A DNA stretch of 64,000 nt from Micromonospora halophytica (GTDB lineage: Bacteria > Actinomycetota > Actinomycetes > Mycobacteriales > Micromonosporaceae), in NCBI RefSeq assembly GCF_900090245.1, contig NZ_FMDN01000015.1, positions 62,001 through 126,000 of the forward strand, given 5' to 3'. Within the stretch, counting starts at the first letter, position 1; each line of letters opens with the position of its first letter. Under the pieces are notes generated by a model that was not told the origin of the DNA, ran no database searches, and was given only the letters and a program-made list of their open reading frames with translations. The position numbers and the translations under genes were made by a program. Of the stretch, positions 16,643 through 26,564 are shown in pieces.

Positions 16643-18745
16643 TCAGCCGCGGCGGAGCCAGAGCACGCCCAGCGGCGGCACCCGCAACGCCACCGACGCC
16701 GGCAGCCCGTGCCACGGCACGTCCTGCGCGTGCACCGCGCCGAGGTTGCCCACCCCAGACCCGCCGTAGTGGTGCGCGTCGGTGTTGATCACCTCGGTCC
16801 ACGTCCCGCCCGCCGGCAGTCCGACCCGGTAGTCCTCCAGTGGCGTGGCCGAGAAGTTGGCCACGCAGACCAGGGTCGCGCCGTCGGGGGCGATCCGCAC
16901 GAACGAGACGCTGTTGTTGGCGACGTCGTCCCCGGCGATCCACCGGAACCCGGCCGGCTCGGTGTCCTGCGCCCAGAGCGCGGGCGTGGCCCGGTAGGCG
17001 GCGTTGAGGTCGGCCACCAGCCGTTGCACCCCGGCCCGGGCCGGGTCGTGCAGCAGGTACCAGTCCAGGCCCCGCTCCTCGCTCCACTCGCGGTCGTCGG
17101 CCAGCTCGCAACCCATGAAGAGCAACTGCTTGCCCGGGTGCGCCCACATGTACGCCAGCAGCGCCCGGACATTGGCCAGCCGCTGCCAGGTGTCTCCGGG
17201 CATCTTGCCCACCAGGGAGCCCTTGCCGTGCACCACCTCGTCGTGGCTGATCGGCAGCACGTAGTTCTCGCTCCAGGCGTACGCCAGGGAGAAGGTCAGC
17301 TGGTGGTGATGGTGCTGGCGGTGGATCGGGTCCTTCGAGGTGTAGAGCAGGGTGTCGTGCATCCAGCCCATGTTCCACTTGAACCCGAAGCCGAGCCCGC
17401 CGTCGGCGGTGGAGCGGGTCACCCCGGGCCAGGCGGTGGACTCCTCGGCGATCATCACCACCCCGGCGTGGTGCTTGTAGACGGTGGCGTTGACCTCCTG
17501 CATGAAGGCGATCGCCTCCAGGTTCTCCCGGCCGCCGTGCACGTTGGGCAGCCACTGCCCCTCCGAGCGGGAGTAGTCCAGGTAGAGCATCGAGGCCACC
17601 GCGTCCACCCGCAGGCCGTCGACGTGGAACTCCTCGCACCAGTAGAGCGCGTTGGCGACCAGGAAGTTGCGCACCTCGTGGCGGCCGAAGTCGAAGACGT
17701 ACGTGCCCCAGTCGGGGTGCTCGCCCCGGCGCGGGTCGGGGTGCTCGTAGAGCGGGGTGCCGTCGAAGCGGGCCAAGGCCCACTCGTCCTTGGGGAAGTG
17801 CGCCGGCACCCAGTCGAGGATCACCCCGATCCCGGCGGCGTGCAGCCGGTCGACCAGGTGGCGGAACTCGTCCGGGTCGCCGAACCGGGCGGTGGGCGCG
17901 TAGTAACCGGTGACCTGGTAGCCCCAGGATCCGCCGAACGGGTGCTCCATCACCGGCAGGAACTCCACATGGGTGAAGCCCAGCTCGGTGACGTAGGCGG
18001 TGAGCTGCTCGGCGAGCTCGCGGTAGCCGAGGCCGGGCCGCCAGGAGCCCAGGTGCACCTCGTAGACGCTCATCGGCTCCTGGTGCGGCTGCCGTTTCGC
18101 CCGCCGCGCCAGCCACTCGGCGTCGTGCCACTCGTACGTCGAATGGTGCACCACCGACGCGGTGGCCGGCGGCACCTCCGCGTACGTGGCCAGCGGATCG
18201 GCCTTGTCCCGCCACTGCCCGTCGGCGCCGAGGACCCGGTACTTGTACCGGGCTCCGACCGGCACGTCCGGCACGAAGATCTCCCAGACGCCGGTGGAGC
18301 CCAGGCAGCGCATCGGCCAGCCGTCGTCCGGGCCCCAGCCGGTGAAGTCGCCCACCACGCGCACCCCGCGCGCGTTGGGCGCCCACACCGAGAAGGCCAC
18401 GCCCTCGTCGAAGACCCGCGCGCCGAGCGCCTCCCAGAGCCGTTCGTGCCGCCCCTCGCCGATCAGGTGCAGGTCGAGGTCACCGAGGGTCGGCGGGTAC
18501 CGGTACGGATCGTCGGCGAGCCGGCCGTCGGCCTCGATCCGGTAGTCGAGGACCTCGCCCGGCACCACGGCCTCGAAGACGCCGACGTCGTGCACCTGCT
18601 CCATCGGGTGCCGCTCGCCGTCGACGACCACGGCCACGTCCCCGGCGCCCCGGCGCATCGCCCGGATCGTCGTACGCCCGTCGGTGGGATGCGCGCCGAG
18701 CAGAGCGTGCGGATCGTGCGTCTCGCCGGCGATCAGCTGGTCCAT
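16643..18745 (-). CDS. glgB: 1,4-alpha-glucan branching enzyme GlgB
   Basis: A 700-residue GH13 branching enzyme that cuts alpha-1,4 chains and re-attaches them as alpha-1,6 branches. It has the N-terminal CBM48 modules (PNARGVRVVGDFTGW near 135), then the catalytic barrel with nucleophile Asp381 in DGLRVDAVASMLY, acid/base Glu434 in MIAEEST, and the transition-state region ISHDEVVHGKGSL. The 53-residue gap between the two matches Asp405/Glu458 of the E. coli enzyme. The ATG at 18745 overlaps the glgE stop by 13 bp, so the pair is an operon: GlgE makes linear maltose-built chains and GlgB branches them. Confidence 0.97.
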   Translation of the reverse strand: MDQLIAGETHDPHALLGAHPTDGRTTIRAMRRGAGDVAVVVDGERHPMEQVHDVGVFEAVVPGEVLDYRIEADGRLADDPYRYPPTLGDLDLHLIGEGRHERLWEALGARVFDEGVAFSVWAPNARGVRVVGDFTGWGPDDGWPMRCLGSTGVWEIFVPDVPVGARYKYRVLGADGQWRDKADPLATYAEVPPATASVVHHSTYEWHDAEWLARRAKRQPHQEPMSVYEVHLGSWRPGLGYRELAEQLTAYVTELGFTHVEFLPVMEHPFGGSWGYQVTGYYAPTARFGDPDEFRHLVDRLHAAGIGVILDWVPAHFPKDEWALARFDGTPLYEHPDPRRGEHPDWGTYVFDFGRHEVRNFLVANALYWCEEFHVDGLRVDAVASMLYLDYSRSEGQWLPNVHGGRENLEAIAFMQEVNATVYKHHAGVVMIAEESTAWPGVTRSTADGGLGFGFKWNMGWMHDTLLYTSKDPIHRQHHHHQLTFSLAYAWSENYVLPISHDEVVHGKGSLVGKMPGDTWQRLANVRALLAYMWAHPGKQLLFMGCELADDREWSEERGLDWYLLHDPARAGVQRLVADLNAAYRATPALWAQDTEPAGFRWIAGDDVANNSVSFVRIAPDGATLVCVANFSATPLEDYRVGLPAGGTWTEVINTDAHHYGGSGVGNLGAVHAQDVPWHGLPASVALRVPPLGVLWLRRG

Positions 18746-20826
18746 CGGTCCTCGTCCTTCGGGGCGGGAGCGGTCGGGGCGGTGCCGCCGGAGAGGTCTG
18801 CCGGCACGTCGGTCACGGTCAGTTCGGCCGGGGCGTTCCCGGCCGGCGTCGGCTCGCCCGCCGTCGGCCGACGCAGCGTGAACACGTGCGCGGGCTGCAG
18901 GTACGGGTCGAGGCGGACCGCATTGCGCTGGCCCCACTCGTAGTTCGCGCCGGTCAGCTCGTCGTGCACGGTGAACCGGTCGTGCCAGTCGAGGCCCAGC
19001 GCCGGCATGTCCAGGGTGGTGTTGCCCCACTGCACCGACCGGGAGTCGAACGAGCAGACCACCAGGACGGTGTTGCCGGTGTCCGGGTCGTGCTTGGACC
19101 AGCACAGCAGAGCCGGGTTGTCGATGTCGTGGAAGCGCAGGTTGCGCAGCCGGTGCAGGGCGGGGTTGTCGCGGCGTACCCGGTTGAGGGTGGCGATGAA
19201 CGGGGCCAGCGAACGGCCCTGCTGCTGCGCGCCGGCCCAGTCGCGGGGGCGCAGCTCGTACTTCTCGTTGTCCAGGTACTCCTCCGCGCCGGGGCGGGCG
19301 ACGTGCTCGAAGAGCTCGTAACCGGCGTACATGCCCCAGGAGGGGGAGAGCAGCGCGGCCAGCACCGCCCGGATCTTGAACATCGGCGGGCCGCCGTGCT
19401 GCAGCGAGGAGTGCAGGATGTCCGGCGTGTTGGGCCAGAAGTTGGGCCGCATGTAGTCGGCCGCGGCGACCAGTTCCTCGCAGTACTCGCGCATCTCGGT
19501 CGCGCTGGTACGCCAGGTGAAGTACGTGTACGACTGGGTGAAGCCGATCTTGCCGAGCCCGTGCATGATCGCCGGACGGGTGAACGCCTCGGCGAGGAAG
19601 AGCACGTCCGGGTCGACCTTCTTGACCTCGGCGATCAGCCAGTGCCAGAAATCGAACGGCTTGGTGTGCGGGTTGTCCACCCGGAAGATCCGGATGCCCT
19701 CGCCCACCCAGTGCAGCACCACCCGCAGCACCTCGGCCCGGATGCCCTCGGGGTCGTTGTCGAAGTTCAGCGGGTAGATGTCCTGGTACTTCTTCGGCGG
19801 GTTCTCCGCGTACGCGATGCTGCCGTCGGCGCGGGTGGTGAACCACTCCGGGTGCTCGGTCACCCAGGGGTGGTCCGGCGCGCACTGCAACGCCAGGTCC
19901 ATCGCCACCTCCAGGCCCTGCTCGGCGGCGGCGGCGACGAAGTCGCGGAAGTCCTCCGGCGTACCCAGGTCGGGGTGGATGGCGTCGTGGCCGCCCTCGG
20001 CGGCGCCGATCGCCCACGGCGAGCCCACGTCGTCCGGGCCGGCGGTGAGCGAGTTGTTGCGGCCCTTGCGGTTGACCCGGCCGATCGGGTGGATCGGCGG
20101 CAGGTAGAGCACGTCGAAGCCCATCGCCGCCACGCCGGGCAGCCGGTCCATGGCGGTGACGAAGGTGCCCGACTGCGCCGGGGCGTCGACCGTGGCCGGG
20201 ATCGCTCCCTCCGAGCGGGGGAAGAACTCGTACCAGGCGGAGAAGAGCGCGCGGGGGCGGTCCACCCAGAGCCGGTGCTCCTCGCCGGTGGTGACCAGTT
20301 CCCGCACCGGGTACGCCCAGAGCAGCCCGGCCAGCTCCAGCGCCGGGGCGACCCGCGCGGGCAGCGCCCGCCCGGTGTCGCGCAGCGCGGCCACCGCCGC
20401 CCGCACCCGCGCCACGTCGGCCGCCGGCACCAGCTCCAGGGCCTCGGTGAGCACCCGTACGCCCTCGGCCAGGTCGTTGGCGAGATCCTCCACGCCCTGC
20501 CCGGCGGCGAGCTTCTTGGTCACCGCGTTCTGCCAGGTCAGGTACGGGTCTCCGAACGCCTCGACGGTGAAGACCCACTCGCCGACGGCGTCCGGGCGGA
20601 TGGTGGCGTGCCAGCGGTCCTGGCCCGGCTCGCCGGGGCGCATCCGGATGAACGGGCGCGCCACGCCGTCCGGGCCCAGCCAGACCACGTTGCAGCCCAG
20701 CGCGTCGTGCCCCTCCCGGTACGCGCGGGCCGACACCGGGACCATCTCGCCGACCACCGCCTTGGCCGGGTAGCGACCGCAGGCGACGACGGGGGAGACG
20801 TCTTCGATCGGGAACCGTCCGCTCAC
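18733..20826 (-). CDS. glgE: Alpha-1,4-glucan:maltose-1-phosphate maltosyltransferase GlgE
   Basis: A 697-residue GH13_3 enzyme that transfers maltosyl units from maltose-1-phosphate to the non-reducing end of alpha-glucan. The nucleophile Asp384 is in FRVDNPHTKPF and the acid/base Glu413 in FLAEAFTRP, 29 residues apart as in Streptomyces GlgE. The N-terminal domain (VSPVVACGRYPAKAVVGE from about residue 9) precedes the barrel, and RPRDW near 570 leads to the C-terminal sandwich. The GTG at 20826 gives the family N-terminus and lies 7 nt after a TAGGTT box, so the message looks leaderless. It is first in the glgE-glgB operon. TreS and Pep2, the trehalose feeders of GlgE, are not in the window. 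Confidence 0.97.
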   Translation of the reverse strand: MSGRFPIEDVSPVVACGRYPAKAVVGEMVPVSARAYREGHDALGCNVVWLGPDGVARPFIRMRPGEPGQDRWHATIRPDAVGEWVFTVEAFGDPYLTWQNAVTKKLAAGQGVEDLANDLAEGVRVLTEALELVPAADVARVRAAVAALRDTGRALPARVAPALELAGLLWAYPVRELVTTGEEHRLWVDRPRALFSAWYEFFPRSEGAIPATVDAPAQSGTFVTAMDRLPGVAAMGFDVLYLPPIHPIGRVNRKGRNNSLTAGPDDVGSPWAIGAAEGGHDAIHPDLGTPEDFRDFVAAAAEQGLEVAMDLALQCAPDHPWVTEHPEWFTTRADGSIAYAENPPKKYQDIYPLNFDNDPEGIRAEVLRVVLHWVGEGIRIFRVDNPHTKPFDFWHWLIAEVKKVDPDVLFLAEAFTRPAIMHGLGKIGFTQSYTYFTWRTSATEMREYCEELVAAADYMRPNFWPNTPDILHSSLQHGGPPMFKIRAVLAALLSPSWGMYAGYELFEHVARPGAEEYLDNEKYELRPRDWAGAQQQGRSLAPFIATLNRVRRDNPALHRLRNLRFHDIDNPALLCWSKHDPDTGNTVLVVCSFDSRSVQWGNTTLDMPALGLDWHDRFTVHDELTGANYEWGQRNAVRLDPYLQPAHVFTLRRPTAGEPTPAGNAPAELTVTDVPADLSGGTAPTAPAPKDEDRWTS

Positions 20827-20833
20827 GTCTGTC

Positions 20834-20839
20834 AACCTA
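20834..20839 (-). promoter_or_regulatory. -10 box of the leaderless glgE-glgB promoter
   Basis: TAGGTT ends 7 nt before the GTG at 20826. This supports that start over an in-frame upstream ATG at 20940. Confidence 0.55.
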
Positions 20840-20963
20840 CTGCCAGAGATCGGCACGCGCTCGGCCAAGTACCCCGTTTGGGGCGGCACCGGGCATGGTC
20901 TCGCCGAGGTGCGCCGGTGTCGGGCGGCGAGCGCCGACACCCGGGGCCTTCACAAACAGGTGC

Positions 20964-20991
20964 TTGCGCAAACCAACGTTTTAATTATGCT
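20964..20991 (+). promoter_or_regulatory. arsR-type promoter with a TTGCGCAA palindrome over the -35 box
   Basis: TTGCGC at 20964-20969 and TATGCT at 20986-20991 form a -35/-10 pair with 16 bp spacing, and the ATG follows 6 nt later, so the transcript should be leaderless. The palindrome TTGCGCAA (20964-20971) covers the -35 box and is a plausible operator for autoregulation. The stretch is unusually AT-rich for this genome. Confidence 0.55.
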
Positions 20992-20997
20992 GGGGCA

Positions 20998-21345
20998 ATG
21001 TCCTCGACTCTTGTGGCGCCCGGCCCGGACCTCGACTCGGCCTTCGCCGCGCTCGGCGATCCCGTCCGTCGGGCCCTGGTGGCTCGTCTCGCCCGGGGTG
21101 ACGCCACGGTCGGCGAACTCGCCGAGCCGTTCGATCTGACCCCCCAGGCGATCTCCCACCACGTCGGCGTGCTGCGCCGGTGCGGCCTGGTCGAGCAGCG
21201 ACGCGAGGGCACCAGACGTCCCTGTCGGCTGAGCGTCGACCGACTGTCGCTGCTGGGCACCTGGATCGATGCGCAGCGCCGCACCTGGAACGACCGGCTC
21301 GACGCCCTGGAGCGGCACCTCGCCGACGACGGAGTGGTCCGTTGA
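20998..21345 (+). CDS. ArsR family winged-helix repressor
   Basis: A 115-residue regulator with the ArsR HTH_5/HTH_20 fold: FAALGDPVRRALVARLA near residue 17, GELAEPFDLTPQAISHHVGVLRRCGLVEQRREG near 40-72, and a C-terminal dimer helix WNDRLDALERHL. The metal-binding ELCVCDL motif of true ArsR is absent, so the signal is not metal of that class. It belongs to the subgroup paired with SRPBCC genes. Its stop overlaps the next gene's TTG (TTGA), giving a tightly coupled three-gene operon. An AT-rich promoter with a palindrome precedes it, suggesting self-regulation. Confidence 0.9.
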   Translation: MSSTLVAPGPDLDSAFAALGDPVRRALVARLARGDATVGELAEPFDLTPQAISHHVGVLRRCGLVEQRREGTRRPCRLSVDRLSLLGTWIDAQRRTWNDRLDALERHLADDGVVR

Positions 21346-21806
21346 CCGCCGGAGCGGAGTTGCGCGGTGACGAACTGATCGCCAGGCGCCAACTCCCGGT
21401 GGCACCCGAACGCGTCTGGGCCGCCTTCACCTCACCGGCGAGCATCGCGGCGTTCTGGGGCGGCTCGCACGCCACCGTGCCCGCCGGGTCCGTCACCGTC
21501 GACCTGCGACCCGGCGGAGAGTTCGCGCTCGACACCCGCGCGCCGAACGGCGCGACCCGCCGGCTCCGCTTCGTGTACGTGCGCGTCACCGCACCGCACG
21601 AACTCGTGTTCGACGAGCCCGTCACCGGCCTGCGCACGACCGTCACCGTCCTCCCGGCCGGCGACGGCACGGAACTCACCGTCCACCAGCGCCGGCTCCC
21701 GCCGGAGCTCCGGACGGCCCAGGCGGCCGGCGGACTCGCCTCGATCCTCGACGCCCTCGCCGCGCACCTGCGGCATCAACCCACACCGGCACGGAGGACG
21801 CCATGA
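21342..21806 (+). CDS. SRPBCC (AHSA1-like) domain protein
   Basis: A 154-residue START-like ligand-binding protein. It has the typical opening RQLPVAPERVWAAFTSPASIAAFWG, the middle DLRPGGEFALD, and a final amphipathic helix GLASILDALAAHL, as in the AHSA1/CalC families, which bind hydrophobic small molecules. The start is a TTG at 21342 overlapping the ArsR stop. The stop overlaps the next gene's ATG in ATGA. Being in an operon with a metal-independent ArsR and a SnoaL-like protein, it may act on or sequester the ligand that the repressor senses. That is inference. Confidence 0.85.
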   Translation: MTAGAELRGDELIARRQLPVAPERVWAAFTSPASIAAFWGGSHATVPAGSVTVDLRPGGEFALDTRAPNGATRRLRFVYVRVTAPHELVFDEPVTGLRTTVTVLPAGDGTELTVHQRRLPPELRTAQAAGGLASILDALAAHLRHQPTPARRTP

Positions 21807-22198
21807 CCCAGCCGACCCAGCGTGACCTCGTCGCGGAGTACTTCGACGGATTCCGGACCAGCGACCACCCACGCATCCTCGCGACCCTCACCGACGACGT
21901 GGAGTGGGTCATCCACGGCCACCGGACCACCCGGGGCAAGGCGCAGTTCGACGACGAGATCGAGAACCCGGCGTTCACCGGCAGCCCCGAACTCGACGTC
22001 CAGCGGGTCTACGAGGACGGCCCGGTCGTCATCACCGTCGGCGAGGGCCGGGGCGTCAGCCTCGTCCACGGCCCGTTCCGGTTCGCCTTCAACGACCTGT
22101 TCACCTTCCGCGACGGGCGCGTCGCCCGCGTCGACTCCTACCTGGTCCCGCTGTCGGCGACCGCAGGGGACCCCACCGGCGGGGACTCCGCGCACTGA
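21803..22198 (+). CDS. SnoaL/NTF2-like nuclear transport factor 2 family protein
   Basis: A 131-residue single-domain protein with the NTF2-like cone fold pattern: RDLVAEYFDGFRTSDHPRILATLTDDVEWVI at the start and FRFAFNDLFTFRDGRVARVDSYLVPL at the end. Members range from polyketide cyclases to dehydratases and plain binding proteins, so the activity cannot be named. The ATG overlaps the SRPBCC stop (ATGA) and has GGAGG upstream. It is the last gene of the ArsR operon, and a strong hairpin follows within 25 bp. Confidence 0.85.
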   Translation: MTQPTQRDLVAEYFDGFRTSDHPRILATLTDDVEWVIHGHRTTRGKAQFDDEIENPAFTGSPELDVQRVYEDGPVVITVGEGRGVSLVHGPFRFAFNDLFTFRDGRVARVDSYLVPLSATAGDPTGGDSAH

Positions 22199-22219
22199 GC
22201 GGACTCCGCCCGTCAGGGC

Positions 22220-22246
22220 CCGTCGCCCCCCCGGGGGGGGCGACGG
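22220..22246. terminator. Terminator hairpin between SnoaL-like gene and glgM
   Basis: CCGTCG and seven C are followed directly by eight G and CGACGG, giving a 13-bp stem that ends 2 bp before the convergent glgM stop. Slippage in the C/G run could make it variable between strains. Confidence 0.75.
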
Positions 22247-22247
22247 A

Positions 22248-23456
22248 TCAGCCCGCCGCGCCCACCGACCGGTACACCTCGACGGTGCGGGCCGCGATCG
22301 CGTCCCAGGAGAAGTGCTCCACCGCCCGCCGACGGCCGGCGAGACCGAACGCCTCGGTCCGCTTCTCATCGGCCAGCAGCTCGTTGATCGTCGCGGCCAG
22401 GTCGGCCACGAAACGCCCCGGGTCCAGCGGCCGGCCGCTGCCGTCGGCGGCCTGCTCGATCCCGACCAGCAGCCCGGTGTCGCCGTCGGCCACCACCTCG
22501 GGGATGCCGCCGGTCGCGGTCGCCACCACCGCCGTCTCGCAGGCCATCGCCTCCAGGTTCACGATGCCCATCGGCTCGTACACCGACGGGCAGACGAAGA
22601 TCGTCGCGTGGGTGAGCACCTGGATCACCTCGTGCTTGGGCAGCATCTCGGCCACCCAGACCACCCCGGAGCGGTTGGCCCGCAGCTCGGCCACCAGCCC
22701 TTCCACCTCGGCGGCGATCTCCGGGGTGTCCGGTGCGCCGGCCAGCAGCACGAGCTGGGTGTCGGCGGGCAGCTCCCGGGCCGCGCGCAGCAGGTACGGC
22801 AGGCCCTTCTGCCGGGTGATCCGCCCGACGTACACCACGCTGGGGCGGGACGGGTCGATGCCGAGCCGGTCCACCACGTCGGTGCCGGTGTCGGGGGCGT
22901 ACTGCGCGGTGTCGATGCCGTTGTAGACCACCCGCACCCGGTCCGGGTCGACCGCCGGGTAGGCGGTCAGCACGTCGCGCCGCATCCCCTCGCTGACCGC
23001 GATCACCGCGTCGGCCGCCTCCACCGCCGTGCGCTCGCACCAGGAGGAGAGCGCGTACCCGCCGCCGAGCTGCTCGGCCTTCCACGGACGCAGCGGCTCC
23101 AGGCTGTGCGCGGTCACCACGTGCGGCACCCCGTGCAGCAGCTTCGCGGTGTGCCCGGCGAGGTTGGCGTACCAGGTGTGGCTGTGCACCACGTCGGTGC
23201 CGGCGCAGCCCGCCGCCATCTCCAGGTCCACCCCCATGGTCCGCAGCGCGGCGTTCGCGCCGGCCAGGCCGGCCGGCTCGGTGTACGCGGTGACGCCCGG
23301 CTCCGCGCGCGACGCGCCGAAGCAGTGCACCCGTACGTCGGCGAGTCGGCGCAGCTCCCGGGCCAGGTACTCGACGTGCACGCCGGCCCCGCCGTACACC
23401 TCCGGCGGGTACTCCCGGGTCAACAGGTCGACGCGCAGCGACGCAGAGTCCGTCAT
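22248..23456 (-). CDS. glgM: GT4 glycogen synthase, probable maltose-1-phosphate synthase GlgM
   Basis: A 402-residue GT-B enzyme of the actinobacterial glgA family, much closer to GT4 than to the GT5 glycogen synthases of E. coli. It has LTREYPPEVYGGAGVHVEYLARELRR near residue 8, HTWYANLAG near 103, VYVGRITRQKG near 206, and the EPMGIVNLEAMACETAVVAT nucleotide-sugar motif near 300. Mycobacterial GlgM makes maltose-1-phosphate from ADP-glucose and glucose-1-phosphate, the substrate of GlgE. The presence of glgE here supports that reading, but simple glucan elongation is not excluded. The ATG at 23456 follows a TAGGGT box by 7 nt. The alternative GTG at 23465 falls inside that box. Confidence 0.92.
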   Translation of the reverse strand: MTDSASLRVDLLTREYPPEVYGGAGVHVEYLARELRRLADVRVHCFGASRAEPGVTAYTEPAGLAGANAALRTMGVDLEMAAGCAGTDVVHSHTWYANLAGHTAKLLHGVPHVVTAHSLEPLRPWKAEQLGGGYALSSWCERTAVEAADAVIAVSEGMRRDVLTAYPAVDPDRVRVVYNGIDTAQYAPDTGTDVVDRLGIDPSRPSVVYVGRITRQKGLPYLLRAARELPADTQLVLLAGAPDTPEIAAEVEGLVAELRANRSGVVWVAEMLPKHEVIQVLTHATIFVCPSVYEPMGIVNLEAMACETAVVATATGGIPEVVADGDTGLLVGIEQAADGSGRPLDPGRFVADLAATINELLADEKRTEAFGLAGRRRAVEHFSWDAIAARTVEVYRSVGAAG

Positions 23457-23463
23457 GTCCGGC

Positions 23464-23469
23464 ACCCTA
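23464..23469 (-). promoter_or_regulatory. -10 box of the leaderless glgM promoter
   Basis: TAGGGT ends 7 nt before the ATG at 23456. The divergent glgC promoter lies about 75 bp away, so both genes share an 86-95 bp control region. Confidence 0.55.
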
Positions 23470-23539
23470 GTGCAGAAACACGCCCCGCACCGGATGCGTG
23501 ACTCGGCCCGTACGAGTGGTGAAGTGGCGGCGGGATGGA

Positions 23540-23545
23540 TAGCGT
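23540..23545 (+). promoter_or_regulatory. -10 box of the leaderless glgC promoter
   Basis: TAGCGT ends 6 nt before the ATG at 23552, and no ribosome site lies between. Confidence 0.55.
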
Positions 23546-23551
23546 CGGGAC

Positions 23552-24784
23552 ATGGCTGCCAAGGTGCTCGCGATCGTCCTGGCCGGCGGAGAGGGCAAGC
23601 GCCTCATGCCGCTCACCACGGACCGGGCCAAGCCGGCCGTCCCGTTCGGCGGGATGTACCGCATGGTCGACTTCGTCCTGTCCAACCTGGCGAACGCCGG
23701 CTTTCTGAAGATCGTCGTGCTGACCCAGTACAAGTCCCACTCGCTGGACCGGCACATCACCAAGACGTGGCGGATGTCGACGCTGCTCGGCAACTACGTC
23801 ACGCCCGTGCCGGCGCAGCAGCGCCGCGGCCCGTGGTGGTTCGCCGGCTCCGCCGACGCGATCTACCAGAGCTTCAACCTGATCAACGACGAGCAGCCGG
23901 ACCATGTGATCGTCTTCGGCGCCGACCACATCTACCGGATGGACCCGCGGCAGATGGTGGAGGACCACATCGCCTCCGGCGCGGCGGTGACCGTCGCCGG
24001 CATCCGGCAGCCGCTGGCGATGGCCGACCAGTTCGGGGTGATCGAGGTCGGCGAGGACGGTCGGCGGATCCGGGCCTTCCGCGAGAAGCCCACCGACGCG
24101 GTGGGCCTGCCCGACGCCCCGGACCAGATCTACGCCTCGATGGGCAACTACGTGTTCAGCACCCGGGCGCTCTGCGAGGCCGTCGAGCGCGACGCGGAGG
24201 ACAAGACCAGCAAGCACGACATGGGTGGCAGCATCATCCCGATGCTGGTCGAGCGGGGCGAGGCCAACGTCTACGACTTCAAGGACAACGAGGTGCCCGG
24301 CAGCACCGACCGGGACCGCGGCTACTGGCGGGACGTGGGGACGCTCGACTCCTTCTACGACGCGCACATGGACCTGATCAACGTCCATCCGGTGTTCAAC
24401 CTCTACAACTTCGACTGGCCGATCTACACCGAGCAGCCGCCGTGGCCGCCGGCCAAGTTCGTGCACCAGTGGGGCGAGCGGGTCGGCCGGGCGGTCGGCT
24501 CGATGGTCTCGCCCGGCGCGGTGATCTCCGGCTCGCTGGTGGAGAGCTCGGTCGTCTCGCCGAAGGTGAAGGTCCACTCCTGGGCGCACGTGGACGGCGC
24601 GGTGCTGATGGAGGGTGTCGAGATCGGCCGGCACGCCGTGGTCCGCCGGGCCATCCTCGACAAGAACGTCTTCGTCCCGGAGGGGGCGGAGATCGGCGTC
24701 GACCTGGAGAAGGACCGGCAGCGCTACACCGTCTCCGACAACGGCATCGTGGTGATCGGCAAGGGGCAGCGCGTCGAGCCGTGA
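23552..24784 (+). CDS. glgC: Glucose-1-phosphate adenylyltransferase GlgC
   Basis: A 410-residue ADP-glucose pyrophosphorylase, the committed step of alpha-glucan synthesis. It has the nucleotidyl-transferase signature LAGGEGKRLMPLT near residue 10 with the N-terminal regulatory arginine/lysine pattern KPAVPFGG, the central GADHIYRMD near 128, FREKPTD for the glucose-1-phosphate lysine near 178, and a C-terminal left-handed beta-helix (hexapeptide repeats from about 320). It is divergent from glgM, its direct consumer, and is followed by pgm, which supplies glucose-1-phosphate. The ATG follows a leaderless-type promoter. Confidence 0.97.
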   Translation: MAAKVLAIVLAGGEGKRLMPLTTDRAKPAVPFGGMYRMVDFVLSNLANAGFLKIVVLTQYKSHSLDRHITKTWRMSTLLGNYVTPVPAQQRRGPWWFAGSADAIYQSFNLINDEQPDHVIVFGADHIYRMDPRQMVEDHIASGAAVTVAGIRQPLAMADQFGVIEVGEDGRRIRAFREKPTDAVGLPDAPDQIYASMGNYVFSTRALCEAVERDAEDKTSKHDMGGSIIPMLVERGEANVYDFKDNEVPGSTDRDRGYWRDVGTLDSFYDAHMDLINVHPVFNLYNFDWPIYTEQPPWPPAKFVHQWGERVGRAVGSMVSPGAVISGSLVESSVVSPKVKVHSWAHVDGAVLMEGVEIGRHAVVRRAILDKNVFVPEGAEIGVDLEKDRQRYTVSDNGIVVIGKGQRVEP

Positions 24785-24849
24785 GTCACGTGTGACCCCG
24801 GTGCCCGCCGGGTAAGAGTGAGCCCACCCGTACCGAGGAGGATCCCGCA

Positions 24850-26493
<1,644 letters not shown>

Positions 26494-26529
26494 CGCGGTC
26501 CGGCGAAATCGGCGCCCAGGACCGGAAGG

Positions 26530-26555
26530 CGGCAGTGGCGAGCGGGCCGCTGCCG
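26530..26555. terminator. Terminator hairpin between pgm and nadK
   Basis: CGGCAGTGGC pairs with GCCGCTGCCG (one wobble) around a 6-nt loop in the 71-bp gap between the convergent genes. Confidence 0.6.
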
Positions 26556-26564
26556 TGCCCCTGG

